Source: Actinomycetes bacterium (GTDB lineage: Bacteria > Actinomycetota > Acidimicrobiia > Acidimicrobiales > Ilumatobacteraceae). Taken from it: 64,000 nucleotides of DNA. The stretch spans positions 124,001 through 188,000 of the forward strand of contig JAIOPC010000017.1 in NCBI GenBank assembly GCA_021414085.1, written 5' to 3'. The position numbers and the translations under genes were made by a program. Positions 39,967 to 50,069 of this stretch are shown here, piece by piece. The notes beneath the pieces were generated by a model, which worked only from the letters and a program-made list of their open reading frames with translations, was not told where the DNA came from and ran no database searches. The first letter of the stretch is position 1. Every line of letters starts with the position of its first letter.

Positions 39967-40793
39967 GCGGAGATCAGTTCGCGATCGGTGTCGGTGCCGT
40001 CACTCGTGTGATCGACGTGCTGACCGTGACCGACGCGCTCGTCGATATCAATCATGTGTTCCTCGACCGCCCGCAGCAGGTCGTTGCTCAACCGGAACCC
40101 GACACCGCGAACGGTATGGATGAAGCGCAGCTCGGGTGCTCGCTGTTGCAACTTGCGGCGCAGGTTGCTGAGATGCACGTCGACGACATGGGTGTCGCCC
40201 ACCCAGTTCGGGCCCCACACTTCCTCCAACAGTTCTGTGCGTGAGCACACCTCTGCTGGACGACGACACAGTTGCTCGAACAACGCGAACTCGATGCGAG
40301 TGACAGCGACATCGTCGTTGTGAATGCGGATCTCTTTGCGGCCGACGTCCACTGTGAGAGCGCCGAGCGTGATCAACGAAGCCTGCATCGGATCCCAGCG
40401 CGAGTGCAGCTGGCGCGGCCGGCGCAGCAGCGCCTGGCAACGGGCGGCCAATTCGTCGGGGTTCAACATCGTTGAGACCACGTCGTCGGCGCCGGCACGA
40501 AGCGCACGGATGCGGGCATGGTCGGCATCAGGGGGAGCAATGCCGACGATGTACGCATCCGTGAGAGCACGCATGGTGTCGAAGAGGTTGCCGCCCTCAG
40601 GGCTTGGCAGATCAAGGTCGACCAACACGACATCGGGCGAGAACGAGCGGGCCAACGTGAGCGCCGCTTCTTCCTCGGTGGTTGCGCTCACGGAGTAGCC
40701 CCGCGACCGCAGAGCCGCCGAAGCCACCCGCCGCAAGAGCGGGTCGCCAACGGCAAGAAGCACTCGTGGTGCTAGCTGTGCGTCGGGTTCCAT
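39963..40793 (-). CDS. OmpR-type response regulator
   Basis: receiver (DVVLVDLDLPSPEGG) plus winged helix (VDVHLSNLRRKLQ..VRGVGFRL). Confidence 0.9.
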   Translation of the reverse strand: MEPDAQLAPRVLLAVGDPLLRRVASAALRSRGYSVSATTEEEAALTLARSFSPDVVLVDLDLPSPEGGNLFDTMRALTDAYIVGIAPPDADHARIRALRAGADDVVSTMLNPDELAARCQALLRRPRQLHSRWDPMQASLITLGALTVDVGRKEIRIHNDDVAVTRIEFALFEQLCRRPAEVCSRTELLEEVWGPNWVGDTHVVDVHLSNLRRKLQQRAPELRFIHTVRGVGFRLSNDLLRAVEEHMIDIDERVGHGQHVDHTSDGTDTDRELISA

Positions 40794-40953
40794 AGTGTGA
40801 GTTCTTCCGCCTAAGTCGTGCCCGGCCAGCGACCCATCGCCACTGCCTCAAACACCGTTCGCAGTGAATATCGGCGCGCACGTAGCGGTTCTAAAGCGGA
40901 GTTTGGTGACCTCGTCGACCGGAAACCGACCCTTCAACGCGTACGGTGGTTAA

Positions 40954-41952
40954 GTGCCCGATCTAACAGCCACGATCCGATCTGCCGTTGTCGCGCGGCG
41001 ACCTGTTGATGCTCGCGAACGCGGGTCGGTTTCGAGATTTGTCGAGCTGTTCGATGGCCTGGCGCGTCCCTTCGACGAGCACGCTTCGAAGGTTCACGTC
41101 ACCGCCTCGGCGATTCTCGTCAGCGACGACCGACGGCGAGTGGTGCTGCATCGCCACAAACGGCTGCAGCTGTGGTTGCAGCCCGGCGGCCATATCGACG
41201 CCGATGAATTGCCCTGGAATGGCGCGCTCCGCGAGACGCTTGAGGAGACCGGATTACCTGCGGTCCTCGTCGACGCCGACGCGCCTGATGGTCCCGCGCT
41301 GCTGCACGTCGACGTGCACTCGGGCGGGCGCGGTCACACCCACCTCGATCTGCGCTACCTGGTCGAAGCGTCGCACGTGAAGCCCACGCCGCCAGCCGGG
41401 GAGAGCCAGGACGTGCAGTGGTTTGCGTGGCACCAGGCGATCGACCTGGCCGACGCCGGGCTGGAGGGCATCCTGCGGGCGCTGCAACCGGGGGAGGCCA
41501 AGGTGCGTGCCGTGCGCAACACCGATGCCGGCGGGTGTGCGCAGGTCTACATGCGGAGCCGAGAGTTCGCATTGCCGACCGTGCCCTCGGTGCACCCGCC
41601 GCGCGAGATTCGCCGGTGGATGGCCGACGAGGTCGTGGGCCGCACCGACATGTGGGTCGCCGAAGTCGATGGCACGATCGTCGGTCTGATGGTGCTGGCT
41701 GCAGATGTCGGCAGCGCCGGTTGGATCGAGCAGCTGTACATCGACCCCGCGTGGATGGGCCGTGGTCTTGGCGATCGGTTCGTGCAGCTCGCCAAGGAAC
41801 GGCTGTCGGCTGGCTTGCAGTTGTGGACGTTCCAGGTCAACGAACCCGCTCGGCGTTTCTACGAACGCCATGGTTTCGTCGCGGCCGAGCTGACCGATGG
41901 CGCCGGCAACGAGGAACGGGCACCGGACGTGCGCTATCACTGGTCGCCATGA
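40954..41952 (+). CDS. NUDIX hydrolase-GNAT acetyltransferase fusion
   Basis: GGHIDADELPWNGALRETLEETGL Nudix box; C-terminal YIDPAWMGRGLGDRFVQLAK GNAT motif. Confidence 0.88.
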   Translation: MPDLTATIRSAVVARRPVDARERGSVSRFVELFDGLARPFDEHASKVHVTASAILVSDDRRRVVLHRHKRLQLWLQPGGHIDADELPWNGALRETLEETGLPAVLVDADAPDGPALLHVDVHSGGRGHTHLDLRYLVEASHVKPTPPAGESQDVQWFAWHQAIDLADAGLEGILRALQPGEAKVRAVRNTDAGGCAQVYMRSREFALPTVPSVHPPREIRRWMADEVVGRTDMWVAEVDGTIVGLMVLAADVGSAGWIEQLYIDPAWMGRGLGDRFVQLAKERLSAGLQLWTFQVNEPARRFYERHGFVAAELTDGAGNEERAPDVRYHWSP

Positions 41953-41977
41953 GTTCTTCTTCCTAGGAGGGTTGCAA

Positions 41978-42011
41978 TGCGTACAGTCGCGATATATCGT
42001 GAACGTACGCA
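41978..42011. promoter_or_regulatory. 34-bp dyad operator TGCGTACAGTCGCGATATATCGTGAACGTACGCA upstream of PadR gene
   Basis: 28 of 34 positions in dyad symmetry (three mismatched pairs), 25 bp before ATG. Confidence 0.65.
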
Positions 42012-42035
42012 ATAGATCAACCGCCGGGAGGCAAT

Positions 42036-42572
42036 ATGCGAGAAAGATTCCATGACCGTGACCGCAAAGACAGGGACCGCGGTGAGTTCGGCTTTGGCCG
42101 GCGCGGCGGACCACATCACGGTGGGCGCCGTACCCGCCGTGGCGACATCCGTGTCGCGCTACTGGCCGGACTGAGTGATGGCCCGGCGCACGGGTACGAA
42201 CTCATCCAGCGCTTGTCCGATCGGACGGGTGGCCGGTGGAAGCCGAGCCCGGGTTCGGTGTACCCGACGCTGCAGTTGCTCGAGGACGCAGGTTTCGTGT
42301 CGTCGAGCCAGCAAGACACCAAGCGCGTGTACTCGATCACCGAGGCGGGCCAAGCCGAGTTGAAGGAAAAGATGGCGGCAGCCGGTGGCACGCCGCCGTG
42401 GATGGATCCGGAGTCAGCTGGCAGTCACGACGACCTGCGCAAAGCTGTCGGGCAACTCATCATGGCGACCAAGCAGATCGGCATGAGCGACAACCAAGCC
42501 CAGGTCGATGCCACGGTCACCATCTTGAACGACGCACGCAAGAAGGTGTACCAACTACTCGCTGAGGCGTGA
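42036..42572 (+). CDS. PadR family transcriptional regulator with Arg/Asp-rich N-terminal tail
   Basis: DIRVALLAGLSDGPAHGYELIQRLSDRTGGRWKPSPGSVYPTLQLLEDAGFV. Confidence 0.93.
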   Translation: MRERFHDRDRKDRDRGEFGFGRRGGPHHGGRRTRRGDIRVALLAGLSDGPAHGYELIQRLSDRTGGRWKPSPGSVYPTLQLLEDAGFVSSSQQDTKRVYSITEAGQAELKEKMAAAGGTPPWMDPESAGSHDDLRKAVGQLIMATKQIGMSDNQAQVDATVTILNDARKKVYQLLAEA

Positions 42573-42598
42573 GTCTCGGTGAGTTGGCCTTGCGGGCA

Positions 42599-42612
42599 CG
42601 AACACATGTTCG
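42599..42612. promoter_or_regulatory. LexA box CGAACACATGTTCG upstream of dnaE2
   Basis: perfect palindrome matching CGAAC-N4-GTTCG. Confidence 0.8.
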
Positions 42613-42630
42613 ATAAAGTCGCGAACCCCT

Positions 42631-45600
42631 ATGGGCTTCAACAACCCGAACATGCCGTGGAGCGAACTCGAGCGACTGCTGTCGGATCAGCGCGGCAAGG
42701 ATGGGCGAGCGCCGGGCAGTCCATCGTGGAATGCGGGTGGCGACGGGCCAGCTTGGGGTCGCAAGCGTCAGCCGTATGAGCCACCGCCGACGCCGCGATC
42801 TACTGGCAGTCGGGTTCCGTACGCGGAACTGCATTGCCACAGCAACTTCTCGTTCCTCGACGGCGCTTCGCATCCCGAGCAGCTCGCGGAAGAGGCGGCG
42901 CGCCTTGGCCTAGAAGCCTTGGCGCTCACTGACCACGATGGCTTTTATGGCGTCGTGCGCTTCGCGGAAGCAGCGCGCACGGTTGGTCTGCCCACCGTGT
43001 TCGGGGCGGAGATCTCGCTGACCGCACAGGGCCGAGTCGCGCGCGGCGAAACCGACACGCAGCACCAAGTCGACACCGGGATGGTGGTCGACAGCCATGC
43101 CCCCGATCCGCATGGCCAGCACCTGCTGGTGTTGGCCGACGGCCCTGCGGGTTACGCGCGCCTCGCGCGTGCGCTCAGCCTTGGCCATCTCGCTGGCGAG
43201 AAGGGCGCGCCGCAGTTCGCGTTCGACGATGTCGCCGACGCTGTCGGCGGCCACGCATGGGTGCTCACCGGTTGCCGCAAGGGTGCGGTGCCCGCGGCGT
43301 TGGTGAACGATGGACCGCGCGCGGCGGCGCGCGAGTTACAGCGGATGGTCGCCGCCTTCGGTCGCGACCGCGTGCTGGTGGAACTGTGGGATCACGGCAA
43401 CCCTCTCGATTCGGTGCGCAATGATGCACTCGCCGAGTTGGCCGCGCGCAACGACATCGGCTGCATCGCAACTAACAACGTGCACTACGCCACGCCTGCG
43501 CAACGTCGTTTGGCCACCGCCGTTGCTGCAGTGCGAGCGCGCAGCAGCCTCGATGATCTCGATCCGTGGTTGCCCGCATCGGCCAGCGCGCACCTACGCA
43601 GCGGCGCCGAACAGGCGCGCCGCTTCCTGCGCTACCCGGGCGTCGTCGAACTCGCTGCCGAAATCGGGCGGGCTGCCGCCTTCGACCTGTCGTTGGTCGC
43701 GCCAAAGCTGCCGCCATTCCCGTGCCCGCACGATACGCATGGGGTGCAGCTCACTGAGATGGCGTATCTGCGCCAGTTAGCGGAGGAGGGTGGGCGTCGG
43801 CGTTATGGCGAGCGGCCCGCCGCACACGAAGATCTCTCGCTACGCGCACGTGCATGGCGCACTATCGACCACGAACTCGATGTCATCGAAGGGCTCGGCT
43901 TTGCTGGCTACTTCCTGGTCGTGTGGGATCTCGTCGAGTTCTGCAGTCGCGCCGACATCTACTGCCAGGGCCGGGGAAGTGCCGCCAACAGCGCGGTCTG
44001 TTACGCGCTGGGTGTCACCAAGGCCGATGCGGTCAGCCTCGGTCTGTTGTTCGAACGCTTCCTCTCGCCCGAGCGCGATGGTCCACCCGACATCGACATC
44101 GACATCGAATCCGATCGTCGCGAAGAGGTCATCCAATACGTGTACCAGCGCTACGGCCGGCACCACACCGCGCAGGTCGCCAACGTCATCACCTACCGCG
44201 CCCGTTCGTCGGTGCGCGATATGGCCAAGGCGTTGGGTTACGCACCGGGGCAGCAAGATGCGTGGAGCAAGCAGATGGATGCGTGGGGCACGGTCAGCAC
44301 CACCGCTGGGCAACGCGATCACGAGATTCCGGCGGTCGTGCTGGAACTCGCCGCCGAGATCGAAGATTCGCCGCGCCATCTCGGCATTCACTCCGGCGGC
44401 ATGGTGATCTGCGATCGGCCGGTGATCGAGGTATGCCCGGTCGAGTGGGGGCGCATGCAAGACCGCAGCGTGCTGCAGTGGGACAAAGACGACTGCGCCG
44501 CGGCGGGTCTAGTGAAGTTCGATCTACTCGGCCTCGGCATGCTCAGCGCGTTGCACTACGCCGTCGATCTCATTCGCGAGCACCGCGGCTACGACGTCGA
44601 CCTGGCCACCATTCCGCAAGAGGACGATGTGTACGCGATGCTGTGCCGCGCCGACACGGTTGGCGTGTTCCAGATCGAATCGCGTGCGCAGATGGCGACG
44701 CTGCCGCGGTTGAAGCCGCGCCGGTTCTACGACTTAGTGGTGGAAGTGGCGCTCATCCGCCCTGGGCCCATTCAAGGTGGCTCGGTGCACCCCTATATCC
44801 GTCGCCGTAATGGGCTCGAACCGATCACGTATCTACATCCGCTGTTGGAGAATTCGCTGGGCAAGACGCTCGGTGTGCCGCTGTTTCAAGAGCAGTTGAT
44901 GCAGATGGCCATCGACGTTGCCGGGTTCTCGCCCAGCGAGGCCGATCAATTGCGTCAGGCGATGGGTTCCAAACGCAGCCGCGCGCGCATGGAGAAGTTG
45001 AAGGCGCGCTTGTTCGAAGGCATGGCCGAGCGCGGTATCGCTGGCGAAGTCGCCGAAGAGATCTTCATGAAGATGGCCGCGTTCGCGAACTATGGGTTCC
45101 CCGAATCGCACAGTGTCAGCTTCTCGTACCTTGTCTACGCGTCGTCGTGGATCAAGTTTCACGAACCGGCCGCGTTCTGCGCGGCGCTACTCAACGCGCA
45201 GCCGATGGGTTTCTGGAGTCCGCACTCGCTCTGCCAAGACGCGCGCCGCCATGGCGTCGTGGTGAATTCGCCCGATCTCAACGCGTCGAAGGCGCTGGCG
45301 ATACTTGAACCGTGCGCCGACAGCGTTGGTGGTGTTGCAGTGCGCTTAGGTATCGGCTCGGTGCGTGGTCTCGGCAGCGATCTCGCCGTGGCGATCGAGA
45401 GCGGTCGACCGTATACGTCGTTGGAAGATCTAGTGCGACGGGTGCCGGAGCTGAACCTCGCGCAGCTGGAAGCGATGGCGACTGCTGGTCTGTTCGAAGA
45501 GTGTTTCGGAATGGAGCGGCGCCAGGCACTGTGGGCCGTCGGCGCGGCGGTGCAATCGCGGCCCGGACGGTTGGAAGGGATCGTGGTCGGTGAACGGGCA

Positions 45601-46029
45601 CCGAACCTGCCGGGCATGGAACCGATGGAAGTTGCCGTTGCCGACTTGTGGGCAACAGGGATCGCGCCGAATGGTCACCCGACCCAATTCCTGCGCGAAG
45701 CGCTTGCGCATCAGGGTGTCGTCACCGCGGTTGGGTTGTGGGATTGCGAGCCGCGCAGCAAGGTGCTGGTTGCCGGCATCGTCACCCATCGCCAACGCCC
45801 GATGACCGCGCAGGGCGTGACGTTCATGAATCTGGAAGACGAAACCGGGCTGATCAACATCGTCGTGTCGAAGGGCTGCTGGGCGCGCCATCGCAAGATC
45901 GCGCGCGGTGCCCCGGCATTGCTGATCCGTGGTCGCCTAGAACGCAGCGAAGGCGTCATCAACATCAGCGCCGAACAACTCACTCCATTACCCATCGCCG
46001 CCCACCACCCCAGCCGCGACTTCCGTTGA
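42631..46029 (+). CDS. dnaE2: error-prone DNA polymerase III alpha subunit
   Basis: PHP domain YAELHCHSNFSFLDGASHPEQL, DNA pol core PDIDIDIESDRREEVIQYVYQRYG. Confidence 0.95.
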   Translation: MGFNNPNMPWSELERLLSDQRGKDGRAPGSPSWNAGGDGPAWGRKRQPYEPPPTPRSTGSRVPYAELHCHSNFSFLDGASHPEQLAEEAARLGLEALALTDHDGFYGVVRFAEAARTVGLPTVFGAEISLTAQGRVARGETDTQHQVDTGMVVDSHAPDPHGQHLLVLADGPAGYARLARALSLGHLAGEKGAPQFAFDDVADAVGGHAWVLTGCRKGAVPAALVNDGPRAAARELQRMVAAFGRDRVLVELWDHGNPLDSVRNDALAELAARNDIGCIATNNVHYATPAQRRLATAVAAVRARSSLDDLDPWLPASASAHLRSGAEQARRFLRYPGVVELAAEIGRAAAFDLSLVAPKLPPFPCPHDTHGVQLTEMAYLRQLAEEGGRRRYGERPAAHEDLSLRARAWRTIDHELDVIEGLGFAGYFLVVWDLVEFCSRADIYCQGRGSAANSAVCYALGVTKADAVSLGLLFERFLSPERDGPPDIDIDIESDRREEVIQYVYQRYGRHHTAQVANVITYRARSSVRDMAKALGYAPGQQDAWSKQMDAWGTVSTTAGQRDHEIPAVVLELAAEIEDSPRHLGIHSGGMVICDRPVIEVCPVEWGRMQDRSVLQWDKDDCAAAGLVKFDLLGLGMLSALHYAVDLIREHRGYDVDLATIPQEDDVYAMLCRADTVGVFQIESRAQMATLPRLKPRRFYDLVVEVALIRPGPIQGGSVHPYIRRRNGLEPITYLHPLLENSLGKTLGVPLFQEQLMQMAIDVAGFSPSEADQLRQAMGSKRSRARMEKLKARLFEGMAERGIAGEVAEEIFMKMAAFANYGFPESHSVSFSYLVYASSWIKFHEPAAFCAALLNAQPMGFWSPHSLCQDARRHGVVVNSPDLNASKALAILEPCADSVGGVAVRLGIGSVRGLGSDLAVAIESGRPYTSLEDLVRRVPELNLAQLEAMATAGLFEECFGMERRQALWAVGAAVQSRPGRLEGIVVGERAPNLPGMEPMEVAVADLWATGIAPNGHPTQFLREALAHQGVVTAVGLWDCEPRSKVLVAGIVTHRQRPMTAQGVTFMNLEDETGLINIVVSKGCWARHRKIARGAPALLIRGRLERSEGVINISAEQLTPLPIAAHHPSRDFR

Positions 46030-46145
46030 ATGCGTAAGAATCGTGTGCACCACTGACCGACTGTCCCGCCACACGGGCAATATCCGATCGGTGGTCCGAG
46101 TGATCTCGGGTTGCTGGGGTCGTTCGGTCTCGGCCGAGCCGCCGG

Positions 46146-46499
46146 TCAAGTCGGAATCAGGATTTCACCGCTGAAATCGATCCCATCGTTCGCCGTCGCT
46201 TCGATGGATACCTTCATCGGTCCAGTTCCAGGCGCGATGCCAGCGAAGCCATTTGAGCCGACTAGATGCCCGTCGGCACCGACTGGGATCGGCATCGAGC
46301 TCCCGTCGGGCATGGTGATTGTGACCGTCGAGCCCGGCTTCAGGCCAGCAGCGCGCAAACCTTCACTGAGGGAGCCACACACCAGGGCGTTACCAGAACG
46401 CAGGCACGTTTCTTTGCTCGTCGAATCGGAGCAAGCCGAGGCACCAACGAGAACGAGCACGCCGGCAAAGAGTGCAGACCAGTTCCATCGAACTCTCAC
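46146..46499 (-). CDS. small lipoprotein
   Basis: lipobox LVGASAC after N-terminal hydrophobic segment. Confidence 0.6.
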   Translation of the reverse strand: MRVRWNWSALFAGVLVLVGASACSDSTSKETCLRSGNALVCGSLSEGLRAAGLKPGSTVTITMPDGSSMPIPVGADGHLVGSNGFAGIAPGTGPMKVSIEATANDGIDFSGEILIPT

Positions 46500-46677
46500 G
46501 GCTCAACCTCTAACTCTGCTCGGACCTACCGCCAAGTGCATCGTGCCCGACTTGGCCCCGATTGGTCAAGATCGAGGAAGGCCCACGCGAACCCGGCACG
46601 CGTTGTGCGTCGACAGAGGATCTCAGGAAGTCGAAATGGAACAAACCAGTCCCAGACAGGACTTGATCGGTGCCGGA

Positions 46678-46956
46678 TCAGTCGTTCGTGTCGGACACGT
46701 AGCGAAAGCTCGCTGCGATCAGGACAGCGCAGGCGATGAGGCCAGCCGCGATGCCGATCTCGAAGAACAGCCAGTTGAACGACTTCCGAGCTCCAACCTC
46801 TTCTGGAATCAAGGTCAGATTGCTCACAGATCCGTCGCTCGCCGCTCCAACGCTGTAACCGAGCACGGCTCCTAGTCCACCACCGAGCACGAGGAACAGG
46901 AGTGCGTAGGCCTGGAGTCCGATGTTGGCGGTGAGCTTGCGTCCCGTGTTCGTCAT
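46678..46956 (-). CDS. small two-TM membrane protein
   Basis: two hydrophobic helices in 92-aa ORF. Confidence 0.5.
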   Translation of the reverse strand: MTNTGRKLTANIGLQAYALLFLVLGGGLGAVLGYSVGAASDGSVSNLTLIPEEVGARKSFNWLFFEIGIAAGLIACAVLIAASFRYVSDTND

Positions 46957-47036
46957 GGCTTTACATCGACGTTTACTAGCACCACCTTTATCCACTCGCC
47001 CTCGATGCGCACGGCGACCCGATTGGCACTCAGTGT

Positions 47037-47417
47037 TTGCGCGACAATTCCGGCATGTCCAACGTCGCACGCATTGGTGGGGTCTTCTTTCGCAGCAACA
47101 ATCCGGCGGCGACTGCCGAGTGGTACCGCACCCACCTTGGCGTTCCCGTCGAGCAATGGGACACAACACACGGGGCCACGCTCGGCGAACCCGGTCACGA
47201 GGCGGTGTGGGCCGCCTTTGCTGCAGACACCGACTACTTCGGTCCGAGCAAGCAGCAATTCATGATCAATCTCGTTACGCCCGACATTGTCGCGACTCTT
47301 GAGAGCATGCGCGCCGCCGGCGTCGAAGTCGCTGATCAGATTCAGGAGTCCGAGTTCGGCAAGTTCGCCTGGGCGGTCGACTGCGATGGGCGCCGCGTGG
47401 AGTTGTGGCAACCGTGA
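47037..47417 (+). CDS. VOC/glyoxalase family protein
   Basis: GGVFFRSNNPAATAEWYRTHLGVPVE...FAWAVDCDGRRVELWQP. Confidence 0.9.
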   Translation: MRDNSGMSNVARIGGVFFRSNNPAATAEWYRTHLGVPVEQWDTTHGATLGEPGHEAVWAAFAADTDYFGPSKQQFMINLVTPDIVATLESMRAAGVEVADQIQESEFGKFAWAVDCDGRRVELWQP

Positions 47418-48193
47418 CTGCCGTCGTTCTGCCAGTCGCCAAGCGCTGGTTCGAGCGCACGCGTGTTGACGATGCGATCACGCTGTTGTGGGAGCCGCAC
47501 GTCATCGCCCTGATGCGTTGCAACATCTGGCATGTTCGGGGTCGCGATCGCGACCTGGTGATCGATACCGGGATGGGTGTGTGCAGCCTGGTCGAAGAGT
47601 TGGGCGAGTTACTCGACAAACCGGTGTCGGCTGTCGCCACCCACGGCCACGACGATCACATTGGTGGTCATCATGAATTCGCCGACGTGATCGCGCACCC
47701 ACTCGAAGCACCACTGTTGCAGGCTGGCGCGCTGCACACACTCGACATCGTCGCTGGTTGGGGCGCCGACGTGGTGGCGATGCTCACCGGGTCCGGTTAT
47801 GCGATGGACGAGCCGTACTTCGTCGACGCGCTGCCAGCCGGTTACGTGTTCGAGCAGTATCGCCAACAACCGGCGCGAGTCACGCGGTTGATCGACGAGG
47901 GCGACATCGTCGACACCGGTGATCGCGCGTTTGAAGTGCTGCACCTGCCGGGGCACTCACCGGGCTCGATCGGTCTATGGGACGAAGCGACGGGCACGCT
48001 CTTCTCGGGCGATGCGTTGTACGACGGTCCGTTGCTCGACGAACTCGCCGAGTCGAACATCACCGACTACTGCGCAACGATGCGCCGTCTCATGTCGCTG
48101 CCGGTGAACGTCGTGCACGCTGGCCACGACCCCAGCTTCGGCCGCGAGCGTTTGCGCGAACTGTGTCGCGCATACCTCGACCGACGCTCCTAG
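47414..48193 (+). CDS. MBL-fold metallo-hydrolase
   Basis: ATHGHDDHIGGHHEF, HLPGHSPGSIGLWD, FSGDALYDG. Confidence 0.92.
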   Translation: MTAVVLPVAKRWFERTRVDDAITLLWEPHVIALMRCNIWHVRGRDRDLVIDTGMGVCSLVEELGELLDKPVSAVATHGHDDHIGGHHEFADVIAHPLEAPLLQAGALHTLDIVAGWGADVVAMLTGSGYAMDEPYFVDALPAGYVFEQYRQQPARVTRLIDEGDIVDTGDRAFEVLHLPGHSPGSIGLWDEATGTLFSGDALYDGPLLDELAESNITDYCATMRRLMSLPVNVVHAGHDPSFGRERLRELCRAYLDRRS

Positions 48194-49098
48194 CTAGCGC
48201 GTCGGGCGCGGTTCGTGAGGTAGGCGCCGAGGACGGCGATGCCGCAACCGACGATCGCCAGCACGGCCACCGACTCGTGGCGCACTAGCGAGCCGAGCAG
48301 TAACGAGACGACCGGCACCAGATACACGCTCACCGAGGCGCGGGTGCTGCCCAGGCGACCGGCGTTGTTCGCCATCACTACAAATGCGAGTGCCGTGCCA
48401 AGCACGCCAAGGCCGACCATCGCGAGGAACGGTCCCCAGGCGAAGTGGACTTCGTCGAGCGACGGAATCGCGAACGGTGTGATCAGTACGAATGCGATGC
48501 CCTGTGCCCGCCACAACACAGGCAAGCCGCCGTACTTCTGCTGCAACGGCACTGCCACGTTGAGCGAGAAACCGTAGAGCACGAGCGCGATGAAGATCAG
48601 CCCGATGCCCGACCACGAGTCGTTTCCGCCGCCGCCAGACGCGAGCGCAATCAGCAGCACGCCGGAAAACCCAACCGCTACGCCGAAGACCTGCTGCTTG
48701 GGTGGCAATCGCCGTGCAAGAAAGGCGGCGACGACAGCAACGAACAACGGAGTCGCACCGTTCAGCATCCCGGTCACCGACGACGACACTCGCTCCTCTG
48801 CGAATGGGAAGATCGAGAGCGGCAAGGCCATCCAGATCACGCCGAGCAGCAACACGCGGCGCATGTCGGCGCGCTCCATCTTCGCTCGCCGTGCAGATGG
48901 AAACAGGCTGAGTGTCGCAAACCCGAACCCAACGCGCATTGGCGTGATCAGTGCAGCAGGAAACGCCTCGAGTCCTTCGGCGATGAAGTAGAACGACGTG
49001 CCCCACACAAGCCCCGGCACTGCGAGTCGAAACCAGTCGACCGGCGACATGTGTATCGGTGCATTTGCAACTGGAACGGATGCGGCAGTGGCGGTCAC
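48190..49098 (-). CDS. EamA/DMT family transporter
   Basis: polytopic, two-repeat EamA pattern. Confidence 0.85.
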   Translation of the reverse strand: MTATAASVPVANAPIHMSPVDWFRLAVPGLVWGTSFYFIAEGLEAFPAALITPMRVGFGFATLSLFPSARRAKMERADMRRVLLLGVIWMALPLSIFPFAEERVSSSVTGMLNGATPLFVAVVAAFLARRLPPKQQVFGVAVGFSGVLLIALASGGGGNDSWSGIGLIFIALVLYGFSLNVAVPLQQKYGGLPVLWRAQGIAFVLITPFAIPSLDEVHFAWGPFLAMVGLGVLGTALAFVVMANNAGRLGSTRASVSVYLVPVVSLLLGSLVRHESVAVLAIVGCGIAVLGAYLTNRARRAS

Positions 49099-49108
49099 GT
49101 GCTTGAGG

Positions 49109-50056
49109 CTACGGCCGGCGCAACACAGCGCGCAGTTTGGCATCGGGTTCCGGTCGCGCACCGAGATGTTCGATCACCCACGCAGAGATGGTCGTTGCGA
49201 AGCGAGCTGCGGCAACCGCGTCGCCGTGTTCCAGATAGTGGGCGAGAAAGCCGCCTGCGAATGAATCGCCAGCGCCAGTCGCGTCGACAAGGTTGTTGGT
49301 TCCCGCGGGAATGTGCGTTCCGTGCCCGCTTTCCCACACGAGCGCACCGTCGGCATCGAGTTTCAGCATGATCAACGCCTTGGGAAACAGCTCGGCGAGT
49401 CGGGCTGCGATCTCGTCGTTGTCAGTGAGGCCGCCGGTCAACATGCTGCCCTCTTCCTTGTTCGGCAGCAGGATGTCGATGTCGAGATCTTGCGTGACGG
49501 CGAGGAACTGCTCGACACCCATCTCGCCGATCATCTGGAACGAACCGGGGTCGAACGAAAGCGTCGCGCCCGATGTCTGCGCGAGCAGTGCTGCAGCACG
49601 TGCTGCTGCTCGTGGTGGGTCGATGAAGAACGACCAGGCGGTGAGGTGCAGGTGGCGGGCGCGGCGAATAACTTCGCGCGGCAGCTCCTGGGGCAGCAAG
49701 TAGAAGTCGGCGCCGTGCCCCGACACCATCGATCGTTCGCCGGTGTGATCAACGAAGACGGCCACCGACCCCGTGAGGTGAGCTTCGGTTTCCACGAAGT
49801 GCGCGACGACCTTCTCGCGATCCAGGTCTTCCTGCGCCAGTTGCCCGAATCGGTCGCGCCCGATCTTGCCGATGAACTCGGTACTCAAACCGGCGCGGCT
49901 GGCCCACACTGCGACGTTGGCAGCACTGCCGCCGGGCGTCAGCATCACTTCGCCGAAGGTGTCGCCGCCGCGCAAGAGCTCGCGGTTGGTTCGAATGAGC
50001 ACGTCCCAGGCAAAGTCGCCAATGACACACATGGGTGCTGCCGACACGTCGGGCAC
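49109..50056 (-). CDS. PfkB family carbohydrate/nucleoside kinase
   Basis: GGSAANVAVWASRAG, DATGAGDSFAGGFLAHYL. Confidence 0.92.
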   Translation of the reverse strand: MPDVSAAPMCVIGDFAWDVLIRTNRELLRGGDTFGEVMLTPGGSAANVAVWASRAGLSTEFIGKIGRDRFGQLAQEDLDREKVVAHFVETEAHLTGSVAVFVDHTGERSMVSGHGADFYLLPQELPREVIRRARHLHLTAWSFFIDPPRAAARAAALLAQTSGATLSFDPGSFQMIGEMGVEQFLAVTQDLDIDILLPNKEEGSMLTGGLTDNDEIAARLAELFPKALIMLKLDADGALVWESGHGTHIPAGTNNLVDATGAGDSFAGGFLAHYLEHGDAVAAARFATTISAWVIEHLGARPEPDAKLRAVLRRP

Positions 50057-50069
50057 GGTAACAGCTCGG

